Origin: Cheilinus undulatus
Taxonomy: Eukaryota; Chordata; Actinopteri; Labriformes; Labridae
Assembly (NCBI RefSeq): GCF_018320785.1
Contig: NC_054877.1
Coordinates: 35,858,151 to 35,922,150, forward strand
Direction: 5' to 3'
Length of the DNA stretch: 64,000 bases
The notes under the pieces were generated by a model that saw only the letters and a list, made by a program, of their open reading frames with translations, ran no database searches and was not told where the DNA came from. Shown here piece by piece: positions 1 through 12,602 of the stretch. A program made the position numbers and the translations under genes. Every line of letters begins with the position of its first letter. Positions within the stretch are counted from its first letter, which is position 1.

Positions 1-178
1 GAAACAGGAAGGCAGGGATCAGAGAGCTGGTGCATATTGCTTTGACTGAGTCCCTGCTGGTGTTGGAGATACCAGACTCTCTATGACAGCTTTTCTTTAA
101 CCAACACATCGTCAGTGACTTCTGCTGATTCTTTTTATTAAAACACTTGGACAGAAATGACTTATTACTGTGTTGCAG

Positions 179-3146
179 GTAATTGGGCTGTCGCTCTCTC
201 AAACCCTGGATGACTTGGCTCTGCTCTATTTGGCGACTGTGCAAGCCCTCGCCGTGAGTCACCTTTTTAATACGTGCCCTAATGTGACAAACTATGACCT
301 CAAAGTACGATGGAAGGGCTTTTTGTTTTCATACTTGTAACTGGATTCCCTGCGCCCCTGCTTCTCTGGTTTCAGCTTGGTACTCTTCATATTCTGGAGG
401 CCATGAGAGAAGCAGGACACGACATTCGAACCCTCTTCCTGTGTGGCGGATTGAGCAAAAACACCCTGTTTGTACAGATCCACGCCAACGCTACAGGTGT
501 GAAACACTAAAGAGGGTTGTTGCCAGTTCTACAAAAAAGTTTCATGAATTACATTTCAACAGACATTTTCCAGAATATAAATCTTGTGATGGAAACTTTA
601 ATTTCCTGACAAACTGATGCAAACAAAAAACCTAATTTCCTGTCAAGCCACTTCTACTATTTTAATCACTCTGTTTTTTTAGGGCTGCCTGTGGTGTTGC
701 CTGATCAGATGGAGGCCGTGTTAATAGGAGCAGCAGTCCTGGGTGCATGTGCGTCACAGGACTACGGCACGATACAGGTGGAGTGATACTCAGACACATA
801 CCGTCATCTTCTATAATAGAATAAAATTAAAATGTCTGTTAACATCAAACAAAACCACACATGTCCTCAGAAATATTTAATTAGGAAAAATGTCGTTTTG
901 TGACCTTCATCAGTAACTCTCTTTGAAGAGTGTCCCACTCAAAATTGAACCGAGACATCATAAATGGCCAAAGTGTAAAATTGCATTTGCAATTTCAAGC
1001 AACTGAGAGAACTGGTATAAACCAGTCTCCTTGTGCTGTTAATTGAACCAGGGACAAGATGTTTGGAGTTGTTTTGCACTTGTGAATGCACTGCTTTGTG
1101 CATGCTGACTTTAGCAGTTTGCTTCCCAGCAGAATGAAAATTTGAAACAGATATCACACAAAGGATTATACTGTGCACCAGAAAATATGCGCTTGAAACA
1201 ACTGAGCTGAAGTAAAGATGAAGTCTTTTCATTTAGGATAGCATTTCTCAATTAAATCAAAATAATTAAGCACTAATACAGTCTAAGGTGACTGGAATTT
1301 TCAATCATAATGTGCAATTTGTTGGATATTTCAGCAAACTGCTGTTGTAAGGGATCTCCAGTGAAATAGCATTGCACTTCTATACATTTAGATGGATGAT
1401 ACTGTATTAGCATGAAGGTTGGCATGAACACTGACAGGTAAGGCAGGTGCATTCAGGTGAATATGGCAATCCTCTATACTCTATCAAATAAGCCACACCC
1501 CTAGATGACGAAAGAAACATGGTGTCAAAATCACAAAGTTCTCCTTTCTTCTTGGCATTGTTTTCGGGTTGTCTGTACAGCCATCTGTCGGTCTGTCCAG
1601 GTTACTCTTGTAAACCTGATATCTAAAGAAGGCTATGAGGAATTTTTTTGAAACTTTGCACAAATTTCTGCTTAGATTTTGGTGGTTACAAGTTCCTTGG
1701 GTGTCTTGTTCCTCCCTTACTTGTGGACACAATATCTCATGAACCCATTTCAGTCAGGAAAACTCTCATCATCAATTTTACCATTTTATGCAAAACGGCT
1801 TTACTTGGTGGAGAACGCTCTGCTCAAAAGATGCTCCCTTGGTTAGTCAAGCAGCATGCTTTGACTTTCCAGAAAGTACATATAGCTCTCAGGTGCAACA
1901 AGCTTTATGCTATAAAGGAGGAGGCTGGGGTGGAGGAGGTTAAACTTTGCCAGCAGCAGTAGCATTTAATGTAAGCAGGGATTAGGGTGAATTATGTCAT
2001 ATTTGAAAACACTGCTGTGTTGAGAAAAAGAGTGTGATTGGCTGTAGGAGCTGGGAGGCGATACTCGGGATCAGCTGGCTGTCAGCTGATCATGACTGGG
2101 CGTATGACTACTGTGCCCTGCATGAACTAACTGAGTTTCACTGAGACCCATTTAGATTCTTCTGAAACTTTTCACTAGTGTCCAGTCTTATTCAAGGATG
2201 ACCTGGATATTTTTTTTGGTGTATAAGCTCAAGTTCATTGTGACCTCAAATCTTTGGAGCTTAATATTTCAATTTTGAGTCAGATTTTTGTCACCTATTG
2301 ACCTGTGACCTGTTCGCACATGGCTCGAATTATCTAGTAGATGCTGACCTTGCAAAACAGATTGATTTGCCAGACTCCAGCTCTGTCATCAAGCGTCACT
2401 TGAGGAGAATGAGGCTGTAACTATGGGCGGGGTTTGGTTTTACACTAGGTCATTTGCAAGGGCTGCCTCCAGTGCCGTGATAGGCTTGGATATAGCTCTA
2501 GTAAAGCGTCAGTCTTACCAGAATTTGACCAGGTTTCTGCATGAACTAAAGAATATAAACAACACTAAAAGCCCTTCATGATCGGAAAGTTGTTTTTGCT
2601 CTTCTGCCAACCTGCTTTGGCATGAGTTTGTGAGAGTTGTTGTGAGTGGTGGTATACAATGGCTGCTAGTGGAGTGATTAACTCAGACTTAGCCATGGCG
2701 GCAGTTTTGTCAGAATTAGACAACATTTCTTTACTAAAACAAGGGCAGGGAGCAACACTGACAGCTTTTTGTAAAACGGAACAGTCTGTTTCAGCATAAG
2801 TTTGCAAACAATACGGGTGGGATTCGCTGGCGTATCCAATGGCTGCTTCCACGTTAGCTCGGATGTAGCTGTACGAAAGCTGCAGTTTAATCAGAACTGA
2901 ACCACATATCTCAAGAGCAAAGAGCCACACCAAAAGCTTGTCTTGGCAGAGAAGATGTTTTTACATGTCTCTTTTTCAGCCTTAGTTTAAATTTTATTCA
3001 CTGAGAAACTCTGCCATTAACAGTCTAAGGCAGTGGTAACCTGTCAGCTCATGTGATGTGCATGAGTACAGAGTCATTGTGTCTTGTCCCTTTGATTGGC
3101 CCGTCATGAATGTGACAGACAGAATGTTCCTCCAGTCACCGTGCAG

Positions 3147-3177
<31 letters not shown>

Positions 3178-5112
3178 TCTGCCCTTCCAAAATACTTTCC
3201 ATGCAATGGAGATACAAAACAGTCTGTCTGGTATGTCAGGTTAAGTAGCCAGATAAACACAAAAACAGTGATCAACAACATCCCTGTACAAAATAAAGTA
3301 ATATGGCACAAAAAGTTACAATAGAATTTATTAAACAGAAACCATACACAAATGTACATTAAATAATAAATGGAGTTTGCCATACGTATATATTTTTGAA
3401 TTTAGTGACAAATTATAGCTAAAAAAAAATCAAGAATACTACCATATGATCAATGACCTCCACAAGGTTCATTACAAACCCCCCATCCACACCAACAATG
3501 TCCCTCACCGTGAAAGGGCTGAAGCAGTCAGGTACAGGATAAAACCTAAACCAGGGTGTCAAACTCAGTCAAAGCAAGGGCTGGATTCTGATTTTAGGTC
3601 TAACCTGAGAGTCTAACAGGGTCAACATATAACCACAAACTGTCAACCTCGTTTTCACCTGTAATGAATTCTGGGGGAGAAAAGCTTATCACTGGTGGTA
3701 AATGATTTGAGATTTAAAAAAGGCAAAATGATAAATTTACATGCTCAAAATCAGAGATTAAAGAGTAAAAGTTGTTGGTTCAAAAGTTCAAAACATAAAA
3801 TTAAAAGTCGATATGATGTTTTTTAACAAGGCAAATATGCAAGATAAAACCTGTACCATGAGTTTAAAAGGAAAACATCTGAGATAAAATCTGCAATTAT
3901 GAGTTGAAAGACCAAAATATGAGTTAAAATTTTGAATTGTGAGGCCAAAAAGGGAAAATATGGGATTAAAACGTCAAAGCAAGGAGTTAAAAAGGTCACA
4001 ACATGAGATCTGATTTGAAATCATGAGTTTAAAAGGTCAAAATATGACTTTAAAATTAAATTTGTGGAAAATTAATATATTTTCCTACATTCCTGACTTT
4101 TTAAAATCTAATTATTTATACCCTCTGACAAGTTCCTTATTTTCTTTCAAAATAAAAGCAGATCTATGTCTAAAGTCGAAGTCAGTTACCCTCATTTTAA
4201 GACAAAATGAAAACAAAACAGTTTTGAATGCAAAAGAGTGGAATATCAGCGTGAGTAGATTACACGTATCAAAATGAAATGCACATGAATCAACTTTAAA
4301 TGAATCTGTTTTACTTGAGTAGATTTATAGACCAGTAATTTTACTTCTAGAATAGATTTTATTCAGAGTAATTATTCTTTTACTTAAGCTCAGTGTTGTA
4401 CTCTTTCCACCAGCTGGGGTTTGACAGACAAGTTTGACTGTGTGTTTTTCTCCCCCTCTCTACTTTCCTTGATTATGAAGGCTTAAAGGCCCACAAAATA
4501 TCTTTAGGAAATAAAAGAAAGCACAGATCCTCGGACTGCTGGCTCAATGCCTCCATCTGCTGGTTGGAACCAAAACACAAAGTTTGAACTTCATGGCTCT
4601 GCTCCCCTCAGTCTCTGAGCAGATTTACCCACAATGTGTTTAAGATAAGGAGTGATGATTAATCTTTCGTAGGCCAAGCTTTCATCCTTTAGTTTCTCAG
4701 CCTCAGAGCTCATAACACAAGAGGATGTGAAGCCTTTAAGCCCGATATTCTAAAAATAAGACGTTATTGTTTGGACTGGGCCGCACCTGTCAATCCATTT
4801 TCAGCTGTGAGTACGACGGGCAGTTGTTGTGTCTGATCCTCTGAGCTGCACTCGGTCCACCGGCTGGATTTTGTAGATTTAGACTGCAGAGAGCTGCATT
4901 AGTCATAAACTGAGCCTCAGCAAAAACCACTGCAGTTGGCTTGTGTTAATACTATAACTGGGTCAGGGCTGGCCTCGAACTGAATAGCATCATTTATTAA
5001 GTGATGTTTGTCTTTTAAATTTGTGTTTAGGAGGCGATGGAGAAGATGGCCAAAGTGGGGAAAGTTGTTTGGCCTGACCGTGAACTCCAGGGGTGAGACA
5101 AAGAGATACTTT

Positions 5113-5157
<45 letters not shown>

Positions 5158-5445
5158 TATATAAAATTTATATTTAATATATCAGCCATAATGCACTTTT
5201 TATGTCAAATTTAAAAAATATATTTTTTAAATATTATAATGTCTTCAGACCTGATTTTTTTAAATAATCTTGTATCTTTTAACTTATTTCCAGATTAAAA
5301 ACTGTAAAACCGTAGTGTGCATCATAATTATTAGATTATTTTCTGTTTTCATTGTATTTGCAGCTTCTATGAGAGAAAGTACAAGGTGTTCCTGCGACTG
5401 TTTGCCCACCAGAGGGAGTATCAGACCCTCATGAACCAGAGATGA
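179..5445 (+). CDS. fggy: FGGY carbohydrate kinase, 3' end (last five coding exons)
   Basis: This is the C-terminal part of FGGY, a cytosolic sugar kinase of the FGGY/ASKHA family that phosphorylates D-ribulose and related ketoses. Five exons are readable: 179-253, 376-496, 683-777, 5031-5092 and 5364-5445 (stop TGA at 5443). All have AG/GT borders and compatible phases, and together they encode about 144 residues. The second exon carries the family's C-terminal nucleotide-binding signature CGGLSKN, followed by [16 protein letters not shown] and the small-residue run [10 protein letters not shown], which match vertebrate FGGY closely. The last two exons give [11 protein letters not shown] and a Tyr/Lys-rich tail ending in NQR. 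Intron 3 is long (778-5030) and holds a degenerate repeat and a dispersed repeat. The 5' exons lie outside the window. The gene is tail to tail with prdx6. Confidence 0.93.
2330..3240 (+). repeat. Dispersed repeat family, copy 1 (fggy intron 3)
   Basis: A stretch of about 0.9 kb that recurs in this window. It begins near TTTGCCAGACTCCAGCTCTG and contains GCCTCC..GGCTTGGATATAGCTC, an AAAGAATATAAACAACAC block, and AGCTTGTCTTGGCAGAGAAG. It ends near a poly-T run (about 3151-3173) and TGCCCTTCCAAAATACTTTCC. A related copy in reverse orientation lies at about 52180-53060, and a diverged copy surrounds 33620-35830. No transposase is readable, so it is probably a non-autonomous DNA element of unassigned superfamily. 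Confidence 0.6.
3690..4060. repeat. Degenerate A-rich tandem repeat
   Basis: Imperfect tandem units resembling TGAGTTTAAAAGGTCAAAAT repeat through this block, with variation in length and sequence. It sits in fggy intron 3. No coding potential is credible here despite an open frame at 4023-4277. Confidence 0.5.
5118..5163. repeat. (TA)n microsatellite
   Basis: An alternating TA tract of about 40 bp in the last fggy intron, directly after the 5093 splice donor region. Confidence 0.9.
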
Positions 5446-5779
5446 CACTGGGTGGGAGGAGGCCGAGATGGGAGTGAATCTCTGATGTAATGGTGATGAC
5501 AAATCCGCACACTGGAGACAAGAACATGAGTCTGTACTGTACTGCTTTTTCTGGCATTTTTCATTTTGTTTTTGAAATAATTTTAATAACCCAAAGAAGC
5601 AAAACGGCATTTGTGGATGATGAACTTGCAGAGACTGCAGATTTGACACCACCAAGATGGAGAAAAGCTTTTCAAACATTTTAGCTTCTCCTTTCACCCA
5701 AAGGAGGAGGAAGATGTTGGAACACATTCTAGATTTTACATTGCTCCAAAGTCAACGACCACTGCTTCAAAATTTTCTT

Positions 5780-5785
5780 AATAAA
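5780..5785 (+). terminator. fggy polyadenylation signal
   Basis: AATAAA lies 335 bp after the fggy stop codon, in an AT-rich 3' untranslated stretch. It is the first canonical signal downstream, so it probably marks the fggy mRNA end. Confidence 0.55.
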
Positions 5786-5799
5786 TAATTAAAATATGA

Positions 5800-8040
5800 C
5801 TCCTGCGCTCATGCCTTTCACTTCCTCGCCACTCTTATCGGTTTTAATGTTTTATTCAGTGTTTCACATCAACAGCGACATTCATTCATTCATTTTTAAA
5901 CACGCTCCCCTTTGTTCTTTTGTACGCGTGTTTTATCGTAATCGTCCTCTTCCTGTTTGCCTCCTCTGTCCTTACACTCTCCTGTCCGCTGCTCTCAGAG
6001 AGGAGCCTGCTGCCAGGATCAAAGTTGATAAGCTCTTCACTGATGCTGCCGACCCGGTGAGGGGGAACGCTAAAGCCCACACAGCTGAGTTAACAGCAGC
6101 CTTAAAAACAGACCGCACTTGTGTGAGAGAGGCAGAGGCAGGGAGGGTGGAGAAAACGTGAGAGCCATGGCTACTGGTTATTGTTTGCAAAAACTTTCCC
6201 TGATAAAAAAAAAAAAAAAAAAAAAAAGGTGGAGAAATTACATCAGCAATAATTTTAATTTCAACTTCAGAAATACTTTCATCAAAATCTTAAACATTTA
6301 GAGTATTTGTGTCATGAACCCAAGAGGACTCAGAGAAATTAGCTGGTTTTAATAATGTTGGTAAACAGGTTGACAGGTTGTAAACTTCTTATAAATATGT
6401 AACTTATTAGCCATTTAATGAGTAATCCTGTCGATAAAATGCAAAGCAGAAACTCTGTTGTTTGCACTCTGTCAGTTTTTCAGTGTGTGAATGATGACAT
6501 AAACCACTTCCTCTTGCACTGGTCCAAAACAGAAACAGAAATGCTTGTGTAAATATTATACTGAGATCAATGGTCTTTACTGTGACAGTACCACTGTTCC
6601 ACTGTTACAATAGAAATTACATCTGCTCTAATCAACACATTTTTATCCATCTTTAAATATCTTAAAAAAAAACACATTCACCGTTCATAGAGCCCTGTAT
6701 AGAAGAGCTCAAAGGCCCAATGCTACAGGTTTTTACTGGCTAACACTGTAAAGTGTATTTGTTTTTAGAAAATTTATTTCTTAAGGCTGAGGGTTTACAA
6801 CTTGTGGCTCAGGGTCCTGCCTCCTTCTTACTGTGGTCTGTGAATCAAATTCAAATACTAATATGTCTTAAACATGTAGAAATCAGGATAAATTCTGCCA
6901 CGTATGATCTAAGTGAACGCTGTCCAAATTTTGGATTAATTTCCATAAATTAATCACAGGTGAAAAATGCAGTTTTAAAATGTATGCTGATTAATCACAC
7001 TCTGATGACTCTCACACAAACGACTAAAGCAGCTTTTTAACTTTGATCAGAATGTGTGAAGATTCTCCTTTCTCTTAATTTTCATAATTTTATGGATAAA
7101 ATACAAATTCTAATAATAATAACATCATCCTAGATTATCTCCACTTCCACTGTTTCAAAGTCAAATCAAAAGTTTTGATGCCATTCAGAAAAATATCCTT
7201 TCTGATTGTTCTCTCACTATTAATATTCAATCTTCCACTGTTGCAATCTTTTACAAATGATCAACGTATGTGATTATTTTTGATTAATTACAATGCCTAA
7301 AATAACTCAGCTCTATTGACAGCTCTAATGTAAATATGAGTCTCCAAAACAATACCACGCAGCAAGCATGAGAAATAGAAATATTTCAGTAATCTCTAAT
7401 TAATGATGTATGTTTTGTTCTTTGTTAGAAATTAGTACATATATATGACTAGAACTGCTTCTGTAAAACTATTTTAGATGTGTTTTTGAATACATTTGAA
7501 CATAAAAAATAGAAACGTCAGCAAAAAATAATTAAGTTACCAATAATTACTTTGTTAGTTGCTTTGTAAAAGTATGGGAAATTAGCTTTAATTTTGTATT
7601 CAGCTCATAAAATAAAGATTTATGGTTTGCATTTGATTTTAAAAATTTAAATGTTGGTATCAAAACTTCTGATGAATGTCTACATTTTGGATGTCAAGTG
7701 ATTATAAAATTTTCGAGTAATATCAGCATTTCTGTGGCTAATGGTTAATCATTCTTTATGTCTTCTGTGTGTGTGTGTGTGTGTGGGGGGGGGTATTTTA
7801 AAGGGTATTTTAAACTTTGTGATTCATTTTGGATTTTTGTAATGTCTCAAACTAAGGGTATTAGACTTTGTGTATAGACCTGCTTTTGTGTTGAAATAAA
7901 ATAAGTAACTTTATTTAGATTAGAGATTAAGATATCAACGTAACTTCAGTAAATGAAACTTGTTGTTGATCAAAAGGGGAAAAAAGGGAGCTGTAAAAAG
8001 TTTGATTACACAAGGTTAAGGTGACTTTTCACTTGTCCCC
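5800..8040. other. Intergenic spacer between fggy and prdx6, no gene seen
   Basis: AT-rich non-coding DNA. It holds an A run at about 6203-6227 and a (GT)n tract followed by a G run at about 7768-7793. Open frames here (for example 5796-6161) lack splice sites or family resemblance. Confidence 0.6.
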
Positions 8041-8203
8041 TGAGCTGTCTTTTTTTTTAAGATTTTTTTTTTTTTTACATAGGACAAATAGAGAGAGACA
8101 GGACACATGGGGCGAGAAAGTTGGGGGAGGACATGCAACAAATAGTGCCAAGACCAGGAATCTGTTCTGCAACCAGTGTGATGAGGATTATAGACCAGGA
8201 CAG
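8041..8203 (-). repeat. tRNA-derived SINE, 3' part (minus strand), split by a Tc1-like insertion
   Basis: Read on the minus strand, this segment continues from the tRNA-like head found at 9500-9540, runs through a GCATGTCCTCCCCC and CTGTCTCTCTCTATTTGTCC body, and ends in an A-rich tail (plus-strand T run 8060-8073). The same body sequence recurs at 43330-43440 and 58976-59163. The element was split by the transposon at 8206-9497. Confidence 0.6.
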
Positions 8204-8205
8204 TA

Positions 8206-9497
8206 CAGGTGCATCACAAAAAAGTTTGCTGTGAATTAATTCAAGAAGTGAAACCTCCATTTATTTTAGAGTCATCTCATGCAAAGTGAATTATTTCAGT
8301 ACCTTTTTGTTTTGATGTTGATGATAACAACTTAGTGCTCATGAAAATCAAAAATTCCTTATCTCAAAATATTAGAATATTTTAAAACAACAATAAAAAA
8401 AGATTTGTAATAGAGAAATCTTAACCCTCTGGAGAATTATGTTCATTTGTGCACTCAGTATTTGGTCAGGGCTCTGTCTAAGAATTACTGCATTAATGAG
8501 ACGGGGCATGAAGCCAATCAGTTTGTGGCACTGCTGGGGTGTTATGAAGCCCAGGTTGTTCTGATAGCAGCCTTCAGCTGGTCTGTATTGTTAAGTCTCA
8601 TCTTCCTCTTGACATTTTCTCAGAAATTCTCTACAGGGTTCAGGTCAGGCCAGTTGGCTGGCCAATCTGACGCTCTTAGATATCCTGGTAGATGTCTGAC
8701 AGTGTTGACTCTGGACTTGATAAAGCACAGTGGACCAACAGCAGCAGATGATATGATGCCTCAAACCATCACTGACTGTGACAACTGGAAACACTGGACT
8801 TCAAGCATCTTGGATTGTGTGCTTCTCTGATCTTCCTCCAGACTCTGGGACCCTGATTTGCAAAATTTACTGTCATCGGAAAACAGCACTTTGGACCACT
8901 GAGTTTATTTTCTCCTAAGCCTACATGAGACACTTGTGATGTCTGTGGTTCAGGATTGGCGTGACACCAGGAACATGATGCTTGTAGCCCATTTCCTGGA
9001 CATGTCTGTGGTTGCTCTTGATTTAGTGACTCCAAAGCTGAGCTCATCCCTGTTGCTTGTTTATCTTCTCTTACCACACTTTTCTCCTCCAGTCAACTTT
9101 CTATGAAAATGCTTTGATACAGCCTCTGAGAACAGCCTGCCCTTTCAGCAGTGACCCTCTGTGGCTAACCCTCCTTGTGGAGTGTGTCACTTATTGTCTA
9201 CTGGACATTTGCTAAGTCAGCAATCTTCCCCATGATTGCATGTGTGTGTACTGAACAGGAATGAGAGAATACAAGCTCAGGAAACCTTTGCAAATTGGAC
9301 TTTAACACAACATTCTTATATTTTAGGATAGTGTATTTTAATCCTCAGCTGAAGGCTGTAATCATCATTAAGACAAAAAAAGTATTTTTTACCCTGTATA
9401 AGATTAATGTAGAATACATGGAAGCTGAACTTTTTGAATTCAATCACAGCAAGAAAAATAACTTCTCCATAATATTCAAATTTTTGAGATGCACCCA
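8206..9497 (-). mobile_element. Tc1/mariner-like element, degenerate, inserted in a SINE
   Basis: The left end reads CAGGTGCATCACAAAA and the right end, reverse-complemented, reads TGGGTGCATCTCAAAAA. Both are flanked by TA (8204-8205, 9498-9499), the Tc1/mariner target duplication. On the minus strand a broken transposase can be followed, including a GLN/PRO-rich block equivalent to DWPANWPDLNP near 8650-8680 and the region encoding the DDE-domain end. Stops and deletions make it inactive. Related copies lie at 27098-28128 and 55156-55983. Confidence 0.8.
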
Positions 9498-9499
9498 TA

Positions 9500-9540
9500 T
9501 ATGGGCGCCTGCTCTACCCACTGAGCTAAACTGGCACCCT
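9500..9540 (-). repeat. tRNA-like head of the split SINE
   Basis: The minus strand reads TTTAGCTCAGTGGGTAGAGC, which matches a tRNA A-box region (TRGCNNAGYNGG). It is the 5' head of the SINE whose 3' part is at 8041-8203. Confidence 0.65.
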
Positions 9541-10196
9541 GTCTGTGAGTGTTTGAAACTGAATGAGACATTAAGGAGCAGTAGTGGACTTGATTTACAT
9601 CTTGCTGGAGGGAGATGCTGCAGTGGCTTCACCAAAGTGTTTAAAGTGATTAATGCGATTAGTGCATTAATTTCTTGGGCCCCTTGAGATATCAAACATT
9701 AACCTTTTTACAGCTCTCTTATTTCCTTTTCAGTACATAGCAAGTTCCTTTTTCTATGGTTAAGTTCATATCAAAATCTTTGATCCACCCATGCTGCTTA
9801 TTTTCTTGAAAGCAAAAGCAGGTCTGTATCCAAATAGGAACTCATTAACCCTTGGTTAAAGACAGTATAAAAGTCATAAATGAAACAAATACAGTTTTAA
9901 ATGCAAAATAGTGGAATTTCATATACAACAAAAAGGAGTGATAAATCACAGAGAGATCATGAGGTTCATCCTGATTAATAATGTTATTATTCTACAGCCC
10001 TCATGTTTCCATTCTTTAATCATAAGTGACTCTCAGTCCAATGAAGAGTATTTTAACATTTATAAAAATTTGGCCCTCGGGCAACAAGAATAAAGTCAGT
10101 ATGGCCCTGTAACCAAAGTTGCTTAGTCCTGTCTTAAAGCACACACCTACATTTCGGCTACTTTTTCAGACTTATTTACTCCTGGGATTCCTTGAT

Positions 10197-10202
10197 TTTA
10201 TT
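10197..10202 (-). terminator. prdx6 polyadenylation signal
   Basis: AATAAA on the minus strand (TTTATT on the plus strand), 107 bp beyond the prdx6 stop codon. Confidence 0.55.
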
Positions 10203-10308
10203 ATCTACTCTAAAGAACCCAAAATAATCTTTCAGGTGCACAATTGAGAGCAGATGGATTAAAGTTCAGTTTGAGAGACATAAACATCAGTTACATCCAT
10301 ATATGTGT

Positions 10309-12520
10309 TTATGGCTGGGGTGTGTAGCGCAGGTATTTTTTTCCAGAGGGTAGATCTTTGGTGTAGACGCCCTCCAAGAACAGAGCGGCTGCCTCCTCCT
10401 CAGACATGCTAGGAGGGACCATCACACAGTCTCCAGGCTGAGGGGACACAGAACAGATACCAGGTTATCCATGATGACTGATGCAAACTGAGCCTGCTTT
10501 GAAACTTGTTGCATACCTTCCAGTCAGCAGGTGTAGCTACTCGTTTCCTTGCTGTGAGCTGGAGTGAGTCCACCACACGCAGGATTTCATCAAAGTTTCG
10601 TCCTGTGGTAGCCGGGTAGAGGAGCGATAGTTTGAGCTTTTTGTCCGGGCTGATGATGAACACCTAAACACAACACCAGAAGGAAAGGGTCTAAGTGGGC
10701 TAATATGCACTGAATATGGACATAAAAGTAGAAATTGCTTGTATTTTTTTGCTCTGCCTGTAGAATAAGACAGAAGCGTTGTCTCTCACACAGCGGGCGG
10801 TGAGTGGCATGCCATCTTTGTCCTTCTCATCAGGGTCCAGCATGCCGAGGGCAACTGCCAGCTCCCGTTTACTGTCTGCGATGATGGGAAAGGGTAGAGA
10901 GCTGCATGCTGACTCCTCACAGTTGTAGGCCAGGATGTCCTAGTACAGCAACAGAAACCATAAAAGCCAGCTGTGACCTGCACCAGTACTACACTCTGGC
11001 TGTTGACCCCAGCATTCACCTTTAGGCGTTGACACTGTCATCCCTCAAATTCTGCTGCAAAAAACATTTTAGCTGTTAAAACTATATAGACAAATGATGC
11101 TGGGATTATGTACATCACAGGTGATTTAAGTTTTAGTCTATCCAATTGCAGATTCTAGTGTTTTTTCCTGGCTTTGTTATTCTTTGTTTCGTTTTTGTCC
11201 TATGAGATTTGATGCATTTAAATTGTTGTTAGCAGTTCATCCTCTTGAAATGTCACAATCATGTCTTTAAAAAAGCATGCAAGAGATTTTTGTCAGAAAT
11301 TGTGTAATACTCTCACACTTCTGACATTTTCTTTCCTGTCTGACCATGAAAACAAATCAGAGTTGGCCATTAGCTACTCTTCAGCAGTAATCATGCTAGC
11401 TCATCAGTATTAAACTGGTGTGTCAAAACAGATCTAAAGTGGTTACTAACATCGGTGTATGCCACAGTATTTGCTAATGGGCTGATGTTTGATAGCAGAG
11501 CTGATACCCAAGGCTGGCCATAAGGAGTGACGAATGGGAGAGTTTTCTGGGGGCCAACCAAATGGGGGGCTCATTGGATGTCAGCAAAATCATGGTCCAT
11601 TGTAAAGTTAATCCATGATGACCATATTTTATATTTATCCTGAGAATAACCACTCTTATCAAAGCAACAACAGAATTACCCTTTTTTTTGGTTAACATTA
11701 ACAAAGGGGATGTCCACACTGAACTAAACCGTTTGGAAAGTAATGTAAGACGTTAGCTAAGCCATGATGTGCACAAACATTGGGATACCAGAGAATAAGT
11801 AGAAGGAACAGAAATAATTGTAAGGAAAATTATTTTTTTAATTGGAAAAAGAGGCAAAGAAAAGGAAAAAAAGTTAAAAAGTGCCAAAAATGATTACACT
11901 TGGCTGAGAAAAAGTGGTGAAATGTGGTTATAGAGTGGCAAAAATGAATTAGAAGTGGCAAAGATGGGCTAAAAAAGGCAAAAATGGATGGGAAAAGGTA
12001 AAAAAGTGATAAAAAAGGGGCAACAATTGGCTAAAAGTGGAAAAAATAGGCAAAAAATTGCAAAAATGAATTAAAAGGTAAAAAATTTGTCTAATGGAGG
12101 CAAAAATGTGGGGGGAAAATGGTGAAAAGTGGCTAAAAAGTGGCAAAACTGGCTTAAAAGTGAAAAACGGTCTGAAACATTGATGATATAGTTCTAAAAG
12201 AGACATATATAAGATGAACATCAGAACCCTATAACAACTTGACACACTTTTCAGCTCCAAAGTGAAGTAACTGCCAGGATGCTAATGCCAATGCTACTAA
12301 CAGATATGCAGTGATATTATGAATGAACAATGACTTGGGAGGGCCCATTTGCAGGATTTTTCAGGGGCTCAGCCAATTCCCACTTTGTTTCGCACTGATT
12401 CGAAAGACCAGATTTTAAGCCATCAAAGCCTGAAAACACAGATTATAGCTCGAAAATTCTCATTTTTTGGATCTGAAATGTTTATTTCATTTTCTACTGA
12501 AATCCAAAAATCCAAATTTC

Positions 12521-12551
<31 letters not shown>

Positions 12552-12553
12552 AA

Positions 12554-12602
<49 letters not shown>

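Noticed and set aside
9500-9540. Possible tRNA gene
   Set aside because: Only the A-box half is present and it continues into a SINE body; no full cloverleaf.
11949-12260. Minus-strand 103-codon frame rich in Phe, Pro and Leu
   Set aside because: Direct product of the purine-rich degenerate repeat in prdx6 intron 2.
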